From: Stagnimonas sp965279705
GTDB lineage: Bacteria; Pseudomonadota; Gammaproteobacteria; Nevskiales; Nevskiaceae
Assembly (NCBI GenBank): GCA_965279705.1
Contig: OZ257257.1
Span: 2,418,001 to 2,482,000 of the forward strand
Length of the DNA: 64,000 bases
Reading direction: 5' to 3'
Notes under the pieces: generated by a model
What the model was told of the DNA's origin: nothing
Database searches by the model: none
Seen by the model: only the letters and a program-made list of their open reading frames with translations
Shown here: positions 55,386 through 62,737 of the stretch, one piece after another
How the letters are laid out: each line of letters starts with the position of its first letter
How positions within the stretch are numbered: the first letter of the stretch is position 1
Position numbers and translations under genes: made by a program

Positions 55386-55615
55386 GATTTTTATAGTCCC
55401 TTGGTGAATCGTGATGTGGGGCCGGTCAGGCCTTGCAGATGAGGTGAATCGAACGGCAGTCGCCGCTACGGTTTTCAAACTCGGTGCATAGATGCGCCGC
55501 AGCATCAGCGGGTTTGAACCGCGACGCAAAAGGCGGGATGGGCGATTTAACTGCCATCTGGCAAGAACACCTAAAATTGCGCGCCTTTTTCCCCGCCGCA
55601 ACCCGGAGCCACAAC

Positions 55616-56797
55616 GTGGAACTCACCCTCGCCCAGCGCGTCAGCCGCATCAAGCCCAGCCCTACCCTGGCCGTCACTGCCAAAGCCGCAGAGCTGAAAG
55701 CACAAGGGAAGGACGTATTGAGCCTGGGCGCCGGCGAGCCGGACTTCGACACGCCCCAGCACATCAAGGACGCCGCCCAGAAGGCGATGGATTCGGGCTT
55801 TACCAAATACACGCCCGTCGGCGGCACGGCGAGCCTCAAGAAGGCGATCATCGACAAGATGAAGCGCGACAACGCCCTCGACTACAAGGCCAACCAAGTG
55901 CTGGTGAGCTGCGGCGGCAAGCAGTCTTGCTACAACCTGTGCATGGCCTACCTCAACGCCACGGACGAGGTGATCATCCCCGCGCCCTACTGGGTGAGCT
56001 ACCCCGATATGGTGCTGCTGGCCGATGCCACGCCGGTGATTCTCGCGACCACCGCCGCAACCCGCTTCAAGATCACCCCGGCGCAGCTCGAAACCGCCAT
56101 CACACCGCGCACGCGGATGATCTTCTTGAACAGCCCCAGCAACCCCAGCGGCATGGCCTACACCAAGGCCGAGCTCACCGCACTCGGCGAGGTGCTGCGC
56201 CGCTTTCCAAACATTCTCATCGCCACCGATGACATGTACGAAAAGATCATCTGGACCGACGAGCCCTACAGCAACATCATCAACGCCTGCCCGGACTTGT
56301 ACGACCGCACCATCGTCATCCACGCGGTGAGCAAGACCTACTCGATGACCGGCTGGCGCATCGGCTGGGCCTGCGGGCCGGTCAAGCTCATCACCGCCAT
56401 GGCCGACATCCAGAGCCAGAGCACCAGCAACCCGAACTCGATTGCGCAGGTGGCCGCCGAGGCCGCACTGAATGGCGACCAGCAGTGCGTGGAAGACATG
56501 CGCGTGGTCTTCAAGCGCCGCCACGACAAGCTGGTGGCCGATTTGAACACCATCCCCGGTGTGAGCTGCCTGGCAGGCGACGGCACCTTCTATGCCTTTC
56601 CCAACGTCGAGGGCCTGATGCTGAAGCTGGGCTGCAAGACCGACCTCGAACTCAGCGACAAGCTGCTCAATGATGCGCTGGTCGCCCTCGTGCCCGGCAG
56701 CGCGTTCGGCGCACCCGGCCATGTGCGGCTCTCGTTTGCCACCAGCGAGAAGGTGCTGGACGGCAGCGTCGCGCGCATCAAGGCTCTGGTTTCGTAG
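55616..56797 (+). CDS. aspC: Aspartate aminotransferase
   Basis: PLP class I aminotransferase of 393 residues. It shows SLGAGEPDFDTP, the NPSNPSG motif, and the PLP-lysine segment SKTYSMTGWRIGW, and ends with R-LSFATSEK. It interconverts aspartate/2-oxoglutarate with oxaloacetate/glutamate, and the family also acts on aromatic acids. The GTG at 55616 has GGAG 8 bases upstream and starts the family pattern (LAQRVSRIKPS). The frame is open upstream but non-conserved. A TAAAAT at 55572-55577 could be its -10. Confidence 0.93.
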   Translation: MELTLAQRVSRIKPSPTLAVTAKAAELKAQGKDVLSLGAGEPDFDTPQHIKDAAQKAMDSGFTKYTPVGGTASLKKAIIDKMKRDNALDYKANQVLVSCGGKQSCYNLCMAYLNATDEVIIPAPYWVSYPDMVLLADATPVILATTAATRFKITPAQLETAITPRTRMIFLNSPSNPSGMAYTKAELTALGEVLRRFPNILIATDDMYEKIIWTDEPYSNIINACPDLYDRTIVIHAVSKTYSMTGWRIGWACGPVKLITAMADIQSQSTSNPNSIAQVAAEAALNGDQQCVEDMRVVFKRRHDKLVADLNTIPGVSCLAGDGTFYAFPNVEGLMLKLGCKTDLELSDKLLNDALVALVPGSAFGAPGHVRLSFATSEKVLDGSVARIKALVS

Positions 56798-56825
56798 GGC
56801 CAAACGCCGCAGTGACGGGCTCGGC

Positions 56826-56854
56826 TTGCGAGGGCCGCGCCCGCTCACTACAAT
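56826..56854 (+). promoter_or_regulatory. Promoter of tRNA-Asn
   Basis: TTGCGA (56826-56831) and TACAAT (56849-56854) with exact 17-base spacing, then the GC-rich discriminator CCGCGCCC. The predicted start is near 56861, 40 bases before the tRNA. Confidence 0.75.
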
Positions 56855-56900
56855 CCGCGCCCTTGCCTGACGCCTTCACACGCGCCAGGCCACCGATTTT

Positions 56901-56976
<76 letters not shown>

Positions 56977-56983
56977 ACAACAT

Positions 56984-57010
56984 AAAGGCCTGCAGCGATG
57001 CAGGCCTTTT
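56984..57010 (+). terminator. Terminator after tRNA-Asn
   Basis: Perfect 11-bp stem AAAGGCCTGCA / TGCAGGCCTTT with a 4-base loop (arms 56984-56994 and 56999-57009) and a short T-run. Confidence 0.85.
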
Positions 57011-57023
57011 GCGTTTGCAGCTG

Positions 57024-57045
57024 GGAGCTACGTTGGAGCTACGTT
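57024..57045 (+). repeat. Tandem 11-bp direct repeat near tRNA-Asn
   Basis: GGAGCTACGTT occurs twice back to back (57024-57034 and 57035-57045), 48 bases past the tRNA end. Short direct repeats of this sort beside a tRNA can be integrase arm sites of an attachment region. No copy of the tRNA 3' end is seen elsewhere in the window. Confidence 0.6.
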
Positions 57046-57207
57046 CCTACATGTCAAACAAGTAACCCGCTGCGCAGAGGGTGAGCAAGCCTGTTCTAAA
57101 CCGTCTGAAGACTCCGCGCGACGACATCGCGCCTAATGGCCACCGTTCCGGCGTAAGATTCAGTTTGGCGGCTCGACCCCGTTGCAATCTGATTTTGGGA
57201 GATAAGA

Positions 57208-58509
57208 ATGTCAGTTTGGGAAAATTTTGGATTCTCACAGAATCCTTATAGTACGAAACCTATAACTGCAGATGATATTGGGCGCAGCCTTCTCGTTGGT
57301 CGAGCAACTGAAGAAAAACAGCTTGCTGCCTATATAACATCAGCCGATACACACCCAACTGTCGAAGGTCCCAATGGCGTCGGCAAAACCAGCCTTGTCT
57401 CGGTTGTTGGTTTCGCTCTTCTTGCAAATTTTGACAAGAGAACATCAAAACAGCTTTTTCTCCCCGTAGCCAGTCCATTTCAATTAACGAATGAAGAGGA
57501 TATAAACAAATTTAGATTGAAAGTTTTTTGCGTAGCCGCAATTACGCTGCTAAACCACGAAGCTCGAATTCGATCAAGCGGCGCCAAATTACCCGATGCG
57601 TCTGAAATCAAGCTATGGCTCCAATCCCCCGTGATCGTAGGCGCAGGAGGAGGCATATCCATTGCGGGTTTTGGTGGAACTACCTCTCTTTCACAGGCGG
57701 CAAATACGGGCGCAGGGTTTACAGAAGCGGGTTTTGTCGAGCATGTAAAAAGCTGGCTAGCTGAAGCATTTCCGACCAGCACTTCTGGTGGCCTGATATG
57801 TGTTCTGGACAACTTAGAGCTACTAGAAACTTCGTCCAAAGCCCGCGCACTCCTAGAGGCTATCCGCGATGAGGTACTCGGGGTTAAAGGGTTGAGGTGG
57901 GTGTTGTGCGGAGCACGGGGTATTGTTAGAGATGCTGCGTCCTCCCCCCGCATGCAGGGCGTTCTCTCGGAGCCGCTGGAATTACAGCCGCTACGTGATG
58001 AAAATGTAAAGGAAGTGATCTCTCGCAGGATAGATAAATTCAAAACTGTCGCCGCCCCGTATGTTCCAGTGGAGCCCGATAATTTTGAGCATCTGTATAA
58101 GGTTGGCAACAAGAATCTCAGAAACGCTTTTAAGTATTCCGAAGACTTCGTGATGTGGACCATCACACAGGGCGTAACGCGCCCATCATCCTCGATAGAC
58201 AAGAAGTCTTTAATAGAATCGTGGTTCGCAGTTGAGGCCGATAAAATCGCGGTGGCCAAGGGTGTTGGAGACCGGGCTTGGCAGGTATTCGACGGGATCG
58301 CAGACGACGGCGGCAATATATCGCCCGGAGACTACGCCGATTTCGGCTTTGAATCGATGCAAGCGATGCGCCCGCATTTGAAAGCACTGGAAGAGTCAAA
58401 TCTCATTGACAGCGCTGTTGATGACACCGACAGGCGTAGGAAGACTATTTCAATGACGTCCAGGGGTTGGATAGTTCGCTACAAGCGTCTGGGCTACAGC
58501 ATTCCTTAA
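57208..58509 (+). CDS. Orphan AAA/STAND-like ATPase with C-terminal winged helix
   Basis: Protein of 433 residues. The N-terminus (WENFGFSQNPY, then LLVGRATEEKQL) is the usual lead-in of STAND/Orc-like P-loop ATPases. Walker A is GPNGVGKT (54-61), Walker B is LICVLDN with D201, and a sensor-1-like WVLCGARG follows at about 230. A helical lid comes next. The last about 75 residues (QAMRPHLKALEESNLID and a basic wing with DRRRKTISMTSRGW) look like a winged HTH, so DNA binding is likely. GGGAGA lies 8 bases before the ATG. It is visibly AT-richer than the chromosome before the tRNA. No partner gene is on its strand. Confidence 0.8.
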   Translation: MSVWENFGFSQNPYSTKPITADDIGRSLLVGRATEEKQLAAYITSADTHPTVEGPNGVGKTSLVSVVGFALLANFDKRTSKQLFLPVASPFQLTNEEDINKFRLKVFCVAAITLLNHEARIRSSGAKLPDASEIKLWLQSPVIVGAGGGISIAGFGGTTSLSQAANTGAGFTEAGFVEHVKSWLAEAFPTSTSGGLICVLDNLELLETSSKARALLEAIRDEVLGVKGLRWVLCGARGIVRDAASSPRMQGVLSEPLELQPLRDENVKEVISRRIDKFKTVAAPYVPVEPDNFEHLYKVGNKNLRNAFKYSEDFVMWTITQGVTRPSSSIDKKSLIESWFAVEADKIAVAKGVGDRAWQVFDGIADDGGNISPGDYADFGFESMQAMRPHLKALEESNLIDSAVDDTDRRRKTISMTSRGWIVRYKRLGYSIP

Positions 58510-58530
58510 CATTTTTTCGAAGTAATACAG

Positions 58531-60000
58531 TTATTGACACAGGTCCAAGGGAACAGAAAAGCGCTCTGGCATGACGAGATCCCAGGTGTGGAAGCGCGTC
58601 ACTTCACGGCCTGAGCCATCTGCCGCCTCTATGCCCTTGATGCGCGCGCACGCGGTTTCGCCGTAGCAATTGCGCTGATCCGTCTCTTCATCGCGGAATG
58701 CCCTTAGCACCGCATCTGTGCGCTTGAGCCCTACCCCGCCCATCGCTTGCAGGTGTGCGGCGTAATCGCCCTCATCAGCGGGTTGGCGGGCTCGCTCGAT
58801 GGCTTCAGTCTTGCTCTGCTTCTCCAACCTGCGTAGCTCGCGCCAGATGGTGACGGCGGGTGTGCCGAAGAACTGAAACTGGCGGATGCGCCATATCGAC
58901 GCCCAGCACCGAATGCGCTCTGCGGCTTCAGAAGGCTTTTTGTCATTGACCTCCAGCACGCCGTCGTCATCTCGCGCCTTCGCTTCATCGAGCTTGAAGC
59001 CGTCGATGTTTTTCGCGATGTATTTGGCGATGTAGCCGGTCGCGCTACCGCGCTCGGGGTCGATGCGTTCGAATCCGATGCGATGTTGCTGTGCACCGCG
59101 TTCGTAGGGGCACTCGTTCAATGCGTAAGTGCGCAGGACGCGCATGACGAGCTCAACTTGCTCCGCCTTCACAAACAGCAACAGATGCCAGTGCGGTGTG
59201 CCGTCCGCGTGCGGCTCGGCAACGCGTAAGCCGAAAAGCTTGCAACCTTCACGATCGAGCGCAGTGCGTGCGCGTGCCCATAGTTGGTTGAGGTAGCGCG
59301 AGCCATCGGCAGGCGTGGAACGGTCATATGCCGGGTTGCGCTTTCCGGTCTTGCTCAACACCGCATGAAAGCGACTAGGCAGTGTCCAGGTCACGAACAG
59401 CGCCTCGTAGCCTTGCTGGGCAGAGAGGGCCTCAAGGCCTTTGGCCCTCACCATCAGCTCGTTTCTTCGATTGACCGGGTTACTCGTGGAGCTCTCGGCC
59501 AGATCGGCCAGAGCGAATGACTCGCCTAGCTCGTTGACCGCCTTCATGACGTCAAGCAGCTCCGTGTTGCGCAACCTGCTCTCTTGATAGCGCTCCAGCC
59601 CTGAGTCGCTGCAATAGATCTCAGCTTTTCGGCTGATCATGCCGCTACGCACTGCCGAGGATTCCACGCGCATAGAGACCAGCTCACGCAGCTTTCTTCG
59701 CCACCATTTGACGTCGCAAGTGCGGCGGATCGCTCCCAGAAGTCTGTCTTCGCTGGCGCTCTCTTTGAGCGGTGGCGGCTTGATGTTCGCCGCAGCGCAC
59801 ACTTTGCAGACGGCTCTAAAAGCGTGAGCGAGGGAAGAGGCTTTCCCGGTCTCCGATTCGCAGTGACTGACAAAGCGCTTAGCTACTTTGCGAATGGTTT
59901 GATCATCCGCGTCGAACGGCAGGCGCGGCGTTCTCGTAGCCTGCTGCGCTAGGTAGTACGGCGCATCGTCACCGCCCTCGTCTTGGTGGGGAGATTTCAC
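58531..60000 (-). CDS. HUH replication endonuclease (phage gpA-like)
   Basis: Rolling-circle initiator of 489 residues. The metal-binding HUH motif is H270-W-H272 in GTPHWHLLLF, and the two nicking tyrosines are Y323 and Y327 in GYIAKYIAKNID, the two-Tyr pattern of phage gene A proteins (PF05840 class). The GTG start is supported by a strong SD, AAGGAGG, 4 bases upstream. It nicks one strand at a cognate origin and stays bound through Tyr. It is convergent with the ATPase gene and downstream of the small HTH gene. Confidence 0.9.
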   Translation of the reverse strand: MKSPHQDEGGDDAPYYLAQQATRTPRLPFDADDQTIRKVAKRFVSHCESETGKASSLAHAFRAVCKVCAAANIKPPPLKESASEDRLLGAIRRTCDVKWWRRKLRELVSMRVESSAVRSGMISRKAEIYCSDSGLERYQESRLRNTELLDVMKAVNELGESFALADLAESSTSNPVNRRNELMVRAKGLEALSAQQGYEALFVTWTLPSRFHAVLSKTGKRNPAYDRSTPADGSRYLNQLWARARTALDREGCKLFGLRVAEPHADGTPHWHLLLFVKAEQVELVMRVLRTYALNECPYERGAQQHRIGFERIDPERGSATGYIAKYIAKNIDGFKLDEAKARDDDGVLEVNDKKPSEAAERIRCWASIWRIRQFQFFGTPAVTIWRELRRLEKQSKTEAIERARQPADEGDYAAHLQAMGGVGLKRTDAVLRAFRDEETDQRNCYGETACARIKGIEAADGSGREVTRFHTWDLVMPERFSVPLDLCQ

Positions 60001-60053
60001 GCGGCCTCCTTACGGCCGCGGTCTGCTCGTGCGGGTCGCGCCGATGGCGCGAC
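60001..60053. repeat. Two hairpins just upstream of the replication gene
   Basis: GCGGCC (60001-60006) and GGCCGC (60014-60019) form one stem over the rep SD, and GTCGCGCC (60035-60042) with GGCGCGAC (60046-60053) form a perfect 8-bp hairpin with a 3-base loop. Hairpins here could belong to the rolling-circle origin or control rep translation. Confidence 0.5.
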
Positions 60054-60063
60054 ACCGGCACGC

Positions 60064-60261
60064 TCAGGCCGCGTTCTTCAGGTGGCTGGAGATGAACGCA
60101 TCCACATCGGCAGGGCGATAGCGGACGCTTGCACCTACCTTCACGTAGGCAAGGTTGTAGCGCTTTGAGCAGCGCCAGACGGCAAGGGTGTGCGCGGTGA
60201 CACCCAACAGCTCACTAACGGTTTCGGGGGTGAGAAGCCTGGGGAGTGGCGTGTGTTGCAT
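60064..60261 (-). CDS. Small HTH protein (AlpA/excisionase-like)
   Basis: Protein of 65 residues. It consists of a MerR-like HTH_17 domain: LLTPETVSELLGVTAHTLAVWR, with the family's conserved YVKVGASVRYRPADVDAFI end (given here by key residues VRYRPADVDAFI). Such proteins are excisionases or activators in integrative elements. It lies upstream of rep on the same strand. Confidence 0.85.
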   Translation of the reverse strand: MQHTPLPRLLTPETVSELLGVTAHTLAVWRCSKRYNLAYVKVGASVRYRPADVDAFISSHLKNAA

Positions 60262-60422
60262 GGCGTATTCCGGTGGATGTCCGGGAATGGACGCCTGCTA
60301 TTACAAAGACGAAAAATGGGAGCGCAAGCAAGGTTTGGGTGCCGGGCCGCGAGTGTCACCCGCTACTTGCAAGCCAAAAAGTTGAATAAAAACAAAACTA
60401 TTTTGGGTGTCACCCAAAACTT
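60262..60422. promoter_or_regulatory. Intergenic region with GGGTG half-sites upstream of the HTH gene
   Basis: 161 bases with TTTGGGTG at 60334-60341, TGTCACCC at 60354-60361 and the palindrome at 60401-60419. The same half-site appears in both orientations, which suggests binding sites for the adjacent HTH protein or rep. No clear -35/-10 pair was found and there is no supported gene. Confidence 0.5.
60386..60419 (-). terminator. Terminator of the restriction-modification operon
   Basis: TTTTGGGTG (60401-60409) and its complement (60411-60419) around one base, with a U-rich tail on the minus strand (60386-60400). It begins 4 bases after the stop of the last gene in the operon. The stem may also serve as a protein site, since its half-site recurs upstream. 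Confidence 0.65.
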
Positions 60423-61073
60423 TTATTTACGCCCGCCCTTCTTGGCGTTGGGGTCTCGAATTAGCGCATCTATACGGTCGAATGCCCTACCGCTGGCCAT
60501 GCCGGGCGCCCTTTCAGAGAGCCATTTCTTGACCTCTTCCGTCGTTGGTTGCGGACGGGAGCCCTCCTGCCAAGGGAGCCACAGTTCCGATACCGCCTCC
60601 AGTGCAAGATCGAATTCGGGTGTCGAATAGCTGCTTTCGAGGACGCGCTTGCGAACTGCCTCCATATGCCCTGGCTGCGCTATGGGGAAGAACTCGCCGA
60701 AAAGGGCTGCACGGTCCTTTCCGACAAGCTCGGAATGCTTCTCTACCCAGCGTGCAAAGTCAGCCGGGCGAACCGTCCAGACTTTGGATTTGCCCGCCTT
60801 GCTCGTCACCTTGAGGCTGTCTGCTTCGACCGCGCGTACGGCGTAATCCAAGAGCAGTTCCGACTCTGCAGTGTCGATCCAGTAGAACAAGCGCAATACG
60901 GGCAACGGATGGATATTGAACACGAGGTCGCAGGCTTCCCCCAGAGTCCACAGCTCGTGCCGAAGCCATCCCTCAACCTTTGTTCGGGTTCCCAATCGCA
61001 TTCGGTCGGTGAGCGGCTTGAACTTGATCGGCCTAGGCCTGGCCGCGCCGCCGCCACGGTCTTGCGTGCTCAT
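60423..61073 (-). CDS. Unknown protein coupled to the restriction enzyme gene
   Basis: Protein of 216 residues, not recognised. Visible: an N-terminal Arg/Pro-rich stretch; WLRHELWTLGEACDLVFNIHPLP, which may be an all-helical recognition unit (key residues LWTLGEACDLV); a middle part with VRAVEADSLKV and TVRPADFARWVEKH; and a C-terminal HTH-like region PTTEEVKKWLSER followed by a basic tail KKGGRK. The ATG overlaps the TAA of the restriction enzyme (TAATG), so it is translated from the same message. The repeated helix-type segments hint at DNA or protein binding; accessory role in the system is inference. Confidence 0.75.
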   Translation of the reverse strand: MSTQDRGGGAARPRPIKFKPLTDRMRLGTRTKVEGWLRHELWTLGEACDLVFNIHPLPVLRLFYWIDTAESELLLDYAVRAVEADSLKVTSKAGKSKVWTVRPADFARWVEKHSELVGKDRAALFGEFFPIAQPGHMEAVRKRVLESSYSTPEFDLALEAVSELWLPWQEGSRPQPTTEEVKKWLSERAPGMASGRAFDRIDALIRDPNAKKGGRK

Positions 61074-62314
61074 TATTTTGCCGACCCTCGAAGTTTGACC
61101 TGTAGCGAGAAAAGCTCCGTTAGCCAGCCTTCGCCCAGCAACCGCCACGGATATCCATGATTCCGTATCTGGCCATCCGGCTTCTCGCTCATTGTGAATT
61201 CAAAGACGATGCGTCGGTTCCTCACGAGGTCTACAAATGAAGAGATGGCCGGACGCTCGCAGTAAATGAGTTCCGCGTAGCGGAAGCACTGTCCCCGGGC
61301 CCCGTTGCGCACCTCAGCCTTGATGAAAACCGCTCGTGAGTGCTTTTCCTGCAAACGCTCATCGAGAACGTCGAACGGCCAGTGTCCGAGGTTGTTGCCC
61401 AGTTTCAGTAACTCGATACGCTTGTGATCACTCTGCGGCGTGAGCAGCAACCCCAGATTGTTGGCAGTGGTCGTGACCTGCGAGTAGCAGGCATAGAGAC
61501 CTGTCCCGGAATCAGCCTGGCCGACACTGCGAATGCGTTCCGCCCCGGAAGTCTTTTGGGCCCAGATTGGTGCCTGCTGAAACAGGTTGATCTTTCCCCC
61601 GCCTCCGGTCTGCTTCACTTGCTTGCACTTGATTTCGATACCACGATAGTCAGCCTGCTTGTCGTTGTTTTCTCGGATACCCAACAGCGATTCAAAGGTG
61701 TAGCCAATACCGGTATCACCAGTTCTAAGAGAGTCGATCCAGCCGCGGCCATGGATGTCGTCGAACTTGCCGAGAAGGTCATTCAGCGCCGCATCGGGCC
61801 GAAATACTGGCGAGTCGATTGACCGGAGAATGAAAAGCCCGGGCTGCTGCGTGAGCGCTGTCCCGAAGATCAAACCGGCGAGGACTTCGTAGTCCGCATC
61901 GACGCCCTGCCTGGCAAGGTCGGCGTAGTAGCCAATCGTTCCATCCGAGTGTTCTGTGCGCAGGAATACTGCCAGTCGCTGTCCATGCTCATGATCAGAG
62001 AAGGCGCCATTTAGACAGGTGATCCGCCGCTCTGGATATCGCTGGTAGTACTTGTAGTTGAGAGCCCTTGGCTTATTGTCCAGACAGTCAAATCCGTGAA
62101 ATTTTTCTGTCCTGTTTTGGGACGGATCAACAATTTCCAGCATCGGAAACTGGTCGTAGGCTTCTATCGGAACCAGCACACCGTGCCTGCCGGAGTCATC
62201 GTTCTTGGCGAGCAGTTTTGCAAACACGGTTCCGTTGGCAAGCGTCATCCCTGCCCTCTGCACCAAGCCTTCGCAGTAGCGATAGAGACTGTCGAGATGG
62301 CGCGGCCGGGTCAC
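61073..62314 (-). CDS. MvaI/BcnI-family restriction endonuclease
   Basis: Nuclease of 413 residues. The central part, GDTGIGYTFESLLGIRENN followed by DYRGIEIKCKQ, matches the MvaI catalytic core, where D-E-x-K residues cut DNA; the E-x-K is in GIEIKCK. The C-terminal part contains RNHGYPWRL. The length is greater than MvaI, with an N-terminal domain of about 180 residues. The GTG start overlaps the vsr stop by 4 bases (GTGA). The CCWGG target is predicted from the linked Dcm-like enzyme. Confidence 0.88.
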   Translation of the reverse strand: MTRPRHLDSLYRYCEGLVQRAGMTLANGTVFAKLLAKNDDSGRHGVLVPIEAYDQFPMLEIVDPSQNRTEKFHGFDCLDNKPRALNYKYYQRYPERRITCLNGAFSDHEHGQRLAVFLRTEHSDGTIGYYADLARQGVDADYEVLAGLIFGTALTQQPGLFILRSIDSPVFRPDAALNDLLGKFDDIHGRGWIDSLRTGDTGIGYTFESLLGIRENNDKQADYRGIEIKCKQVKQTGGGGKINLFQQAPIWAQKTSGAERIRSVGQADSGTGLYACYSQVTTTANNLGLLLTPQSDHKRIELLKLGNNLGHWPFDVLDERLQEKHSRAVFIKAEVRNGARGQCFRYAELIYCERPAISSFVDLVRNRRIVFEFTMSEKPDGQIRNHGYPWRLLGEGWLTELFSLQVKLRGSAK

Positions 62315-62724
62315 GTCTTCTGCTCCCTGATCTGGGCCGCGACATCGGCAAGTTTTGTCTCGCTCAAATCACACTCCCAAATCGTGATTACGTGCCAGCC
62401 GGATGCCTGCAGCAGCTTCCTGTTCCGCTGATCACGCGTGACATTTGCTCCCAGCTTTTCCTGCCAGAAAGCCTGATTGGACGCCGGAAACGATGCAAGG
62501 CGACATCCCCCATGCTGATGCCAGAAACATCCATTTACGAAAACGGCAACCCTGTATCGCGGAAACACCAGATCAGGTTTCCCGGGTAGTTCGCGTGCGT
62601 GAAGACGAAACCGCAATCCCTTTCCGTGAAGGTAACGCCTGACCACCAGCTCCGGCTTTGTATTCTTTCCCTGTATGCCCGCCATCATTCGACTGCGGGT
62701 CTTTCTGTCTACAACGTCTGCCAC
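62311..62724 (-). CDS. vsr: Very short patch repair endonuclease
   Basis: Protein of 137 residues that nicks at T:G mismatches arising by deamination of 5-methylcytosine. It has ADVVDRKTRSRMMAGI at the start (equivalent to the family's ADVHDKATRSKNM), the catalytic aspartate in GKPDLVF, NGCFWHQHGGC with zinc/active-site His and Cys, and W-VITIWEC. The GTG at 62724 aligns with the family start; the upstream frame would run into the methyltransferase gene. It follows the methyltransferase by 13 bases. Confidence 0.92.
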   Translation of the reverse strand: MADVVDRKTRSRMMAGIQGKNTKPELVVRRYLHGKGLRFRLHARELPGKPDLVFPRYRVAVFVNGCFWHQHGGCRLASFPASNQAFWQEKLGANVTRDQRNRKLLQASGWHVITIWECDLSETKLADVAAQIREQKT

Positions 62725-62737
62725 GGCTAAGGCTGTT

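Noticed and set aside
60190..60630. Plus-strand open frame across the HTH gene leader
   Set aside because: It crosses a terminator, overlaps two supported minus-strand genes and has no SD or domain.
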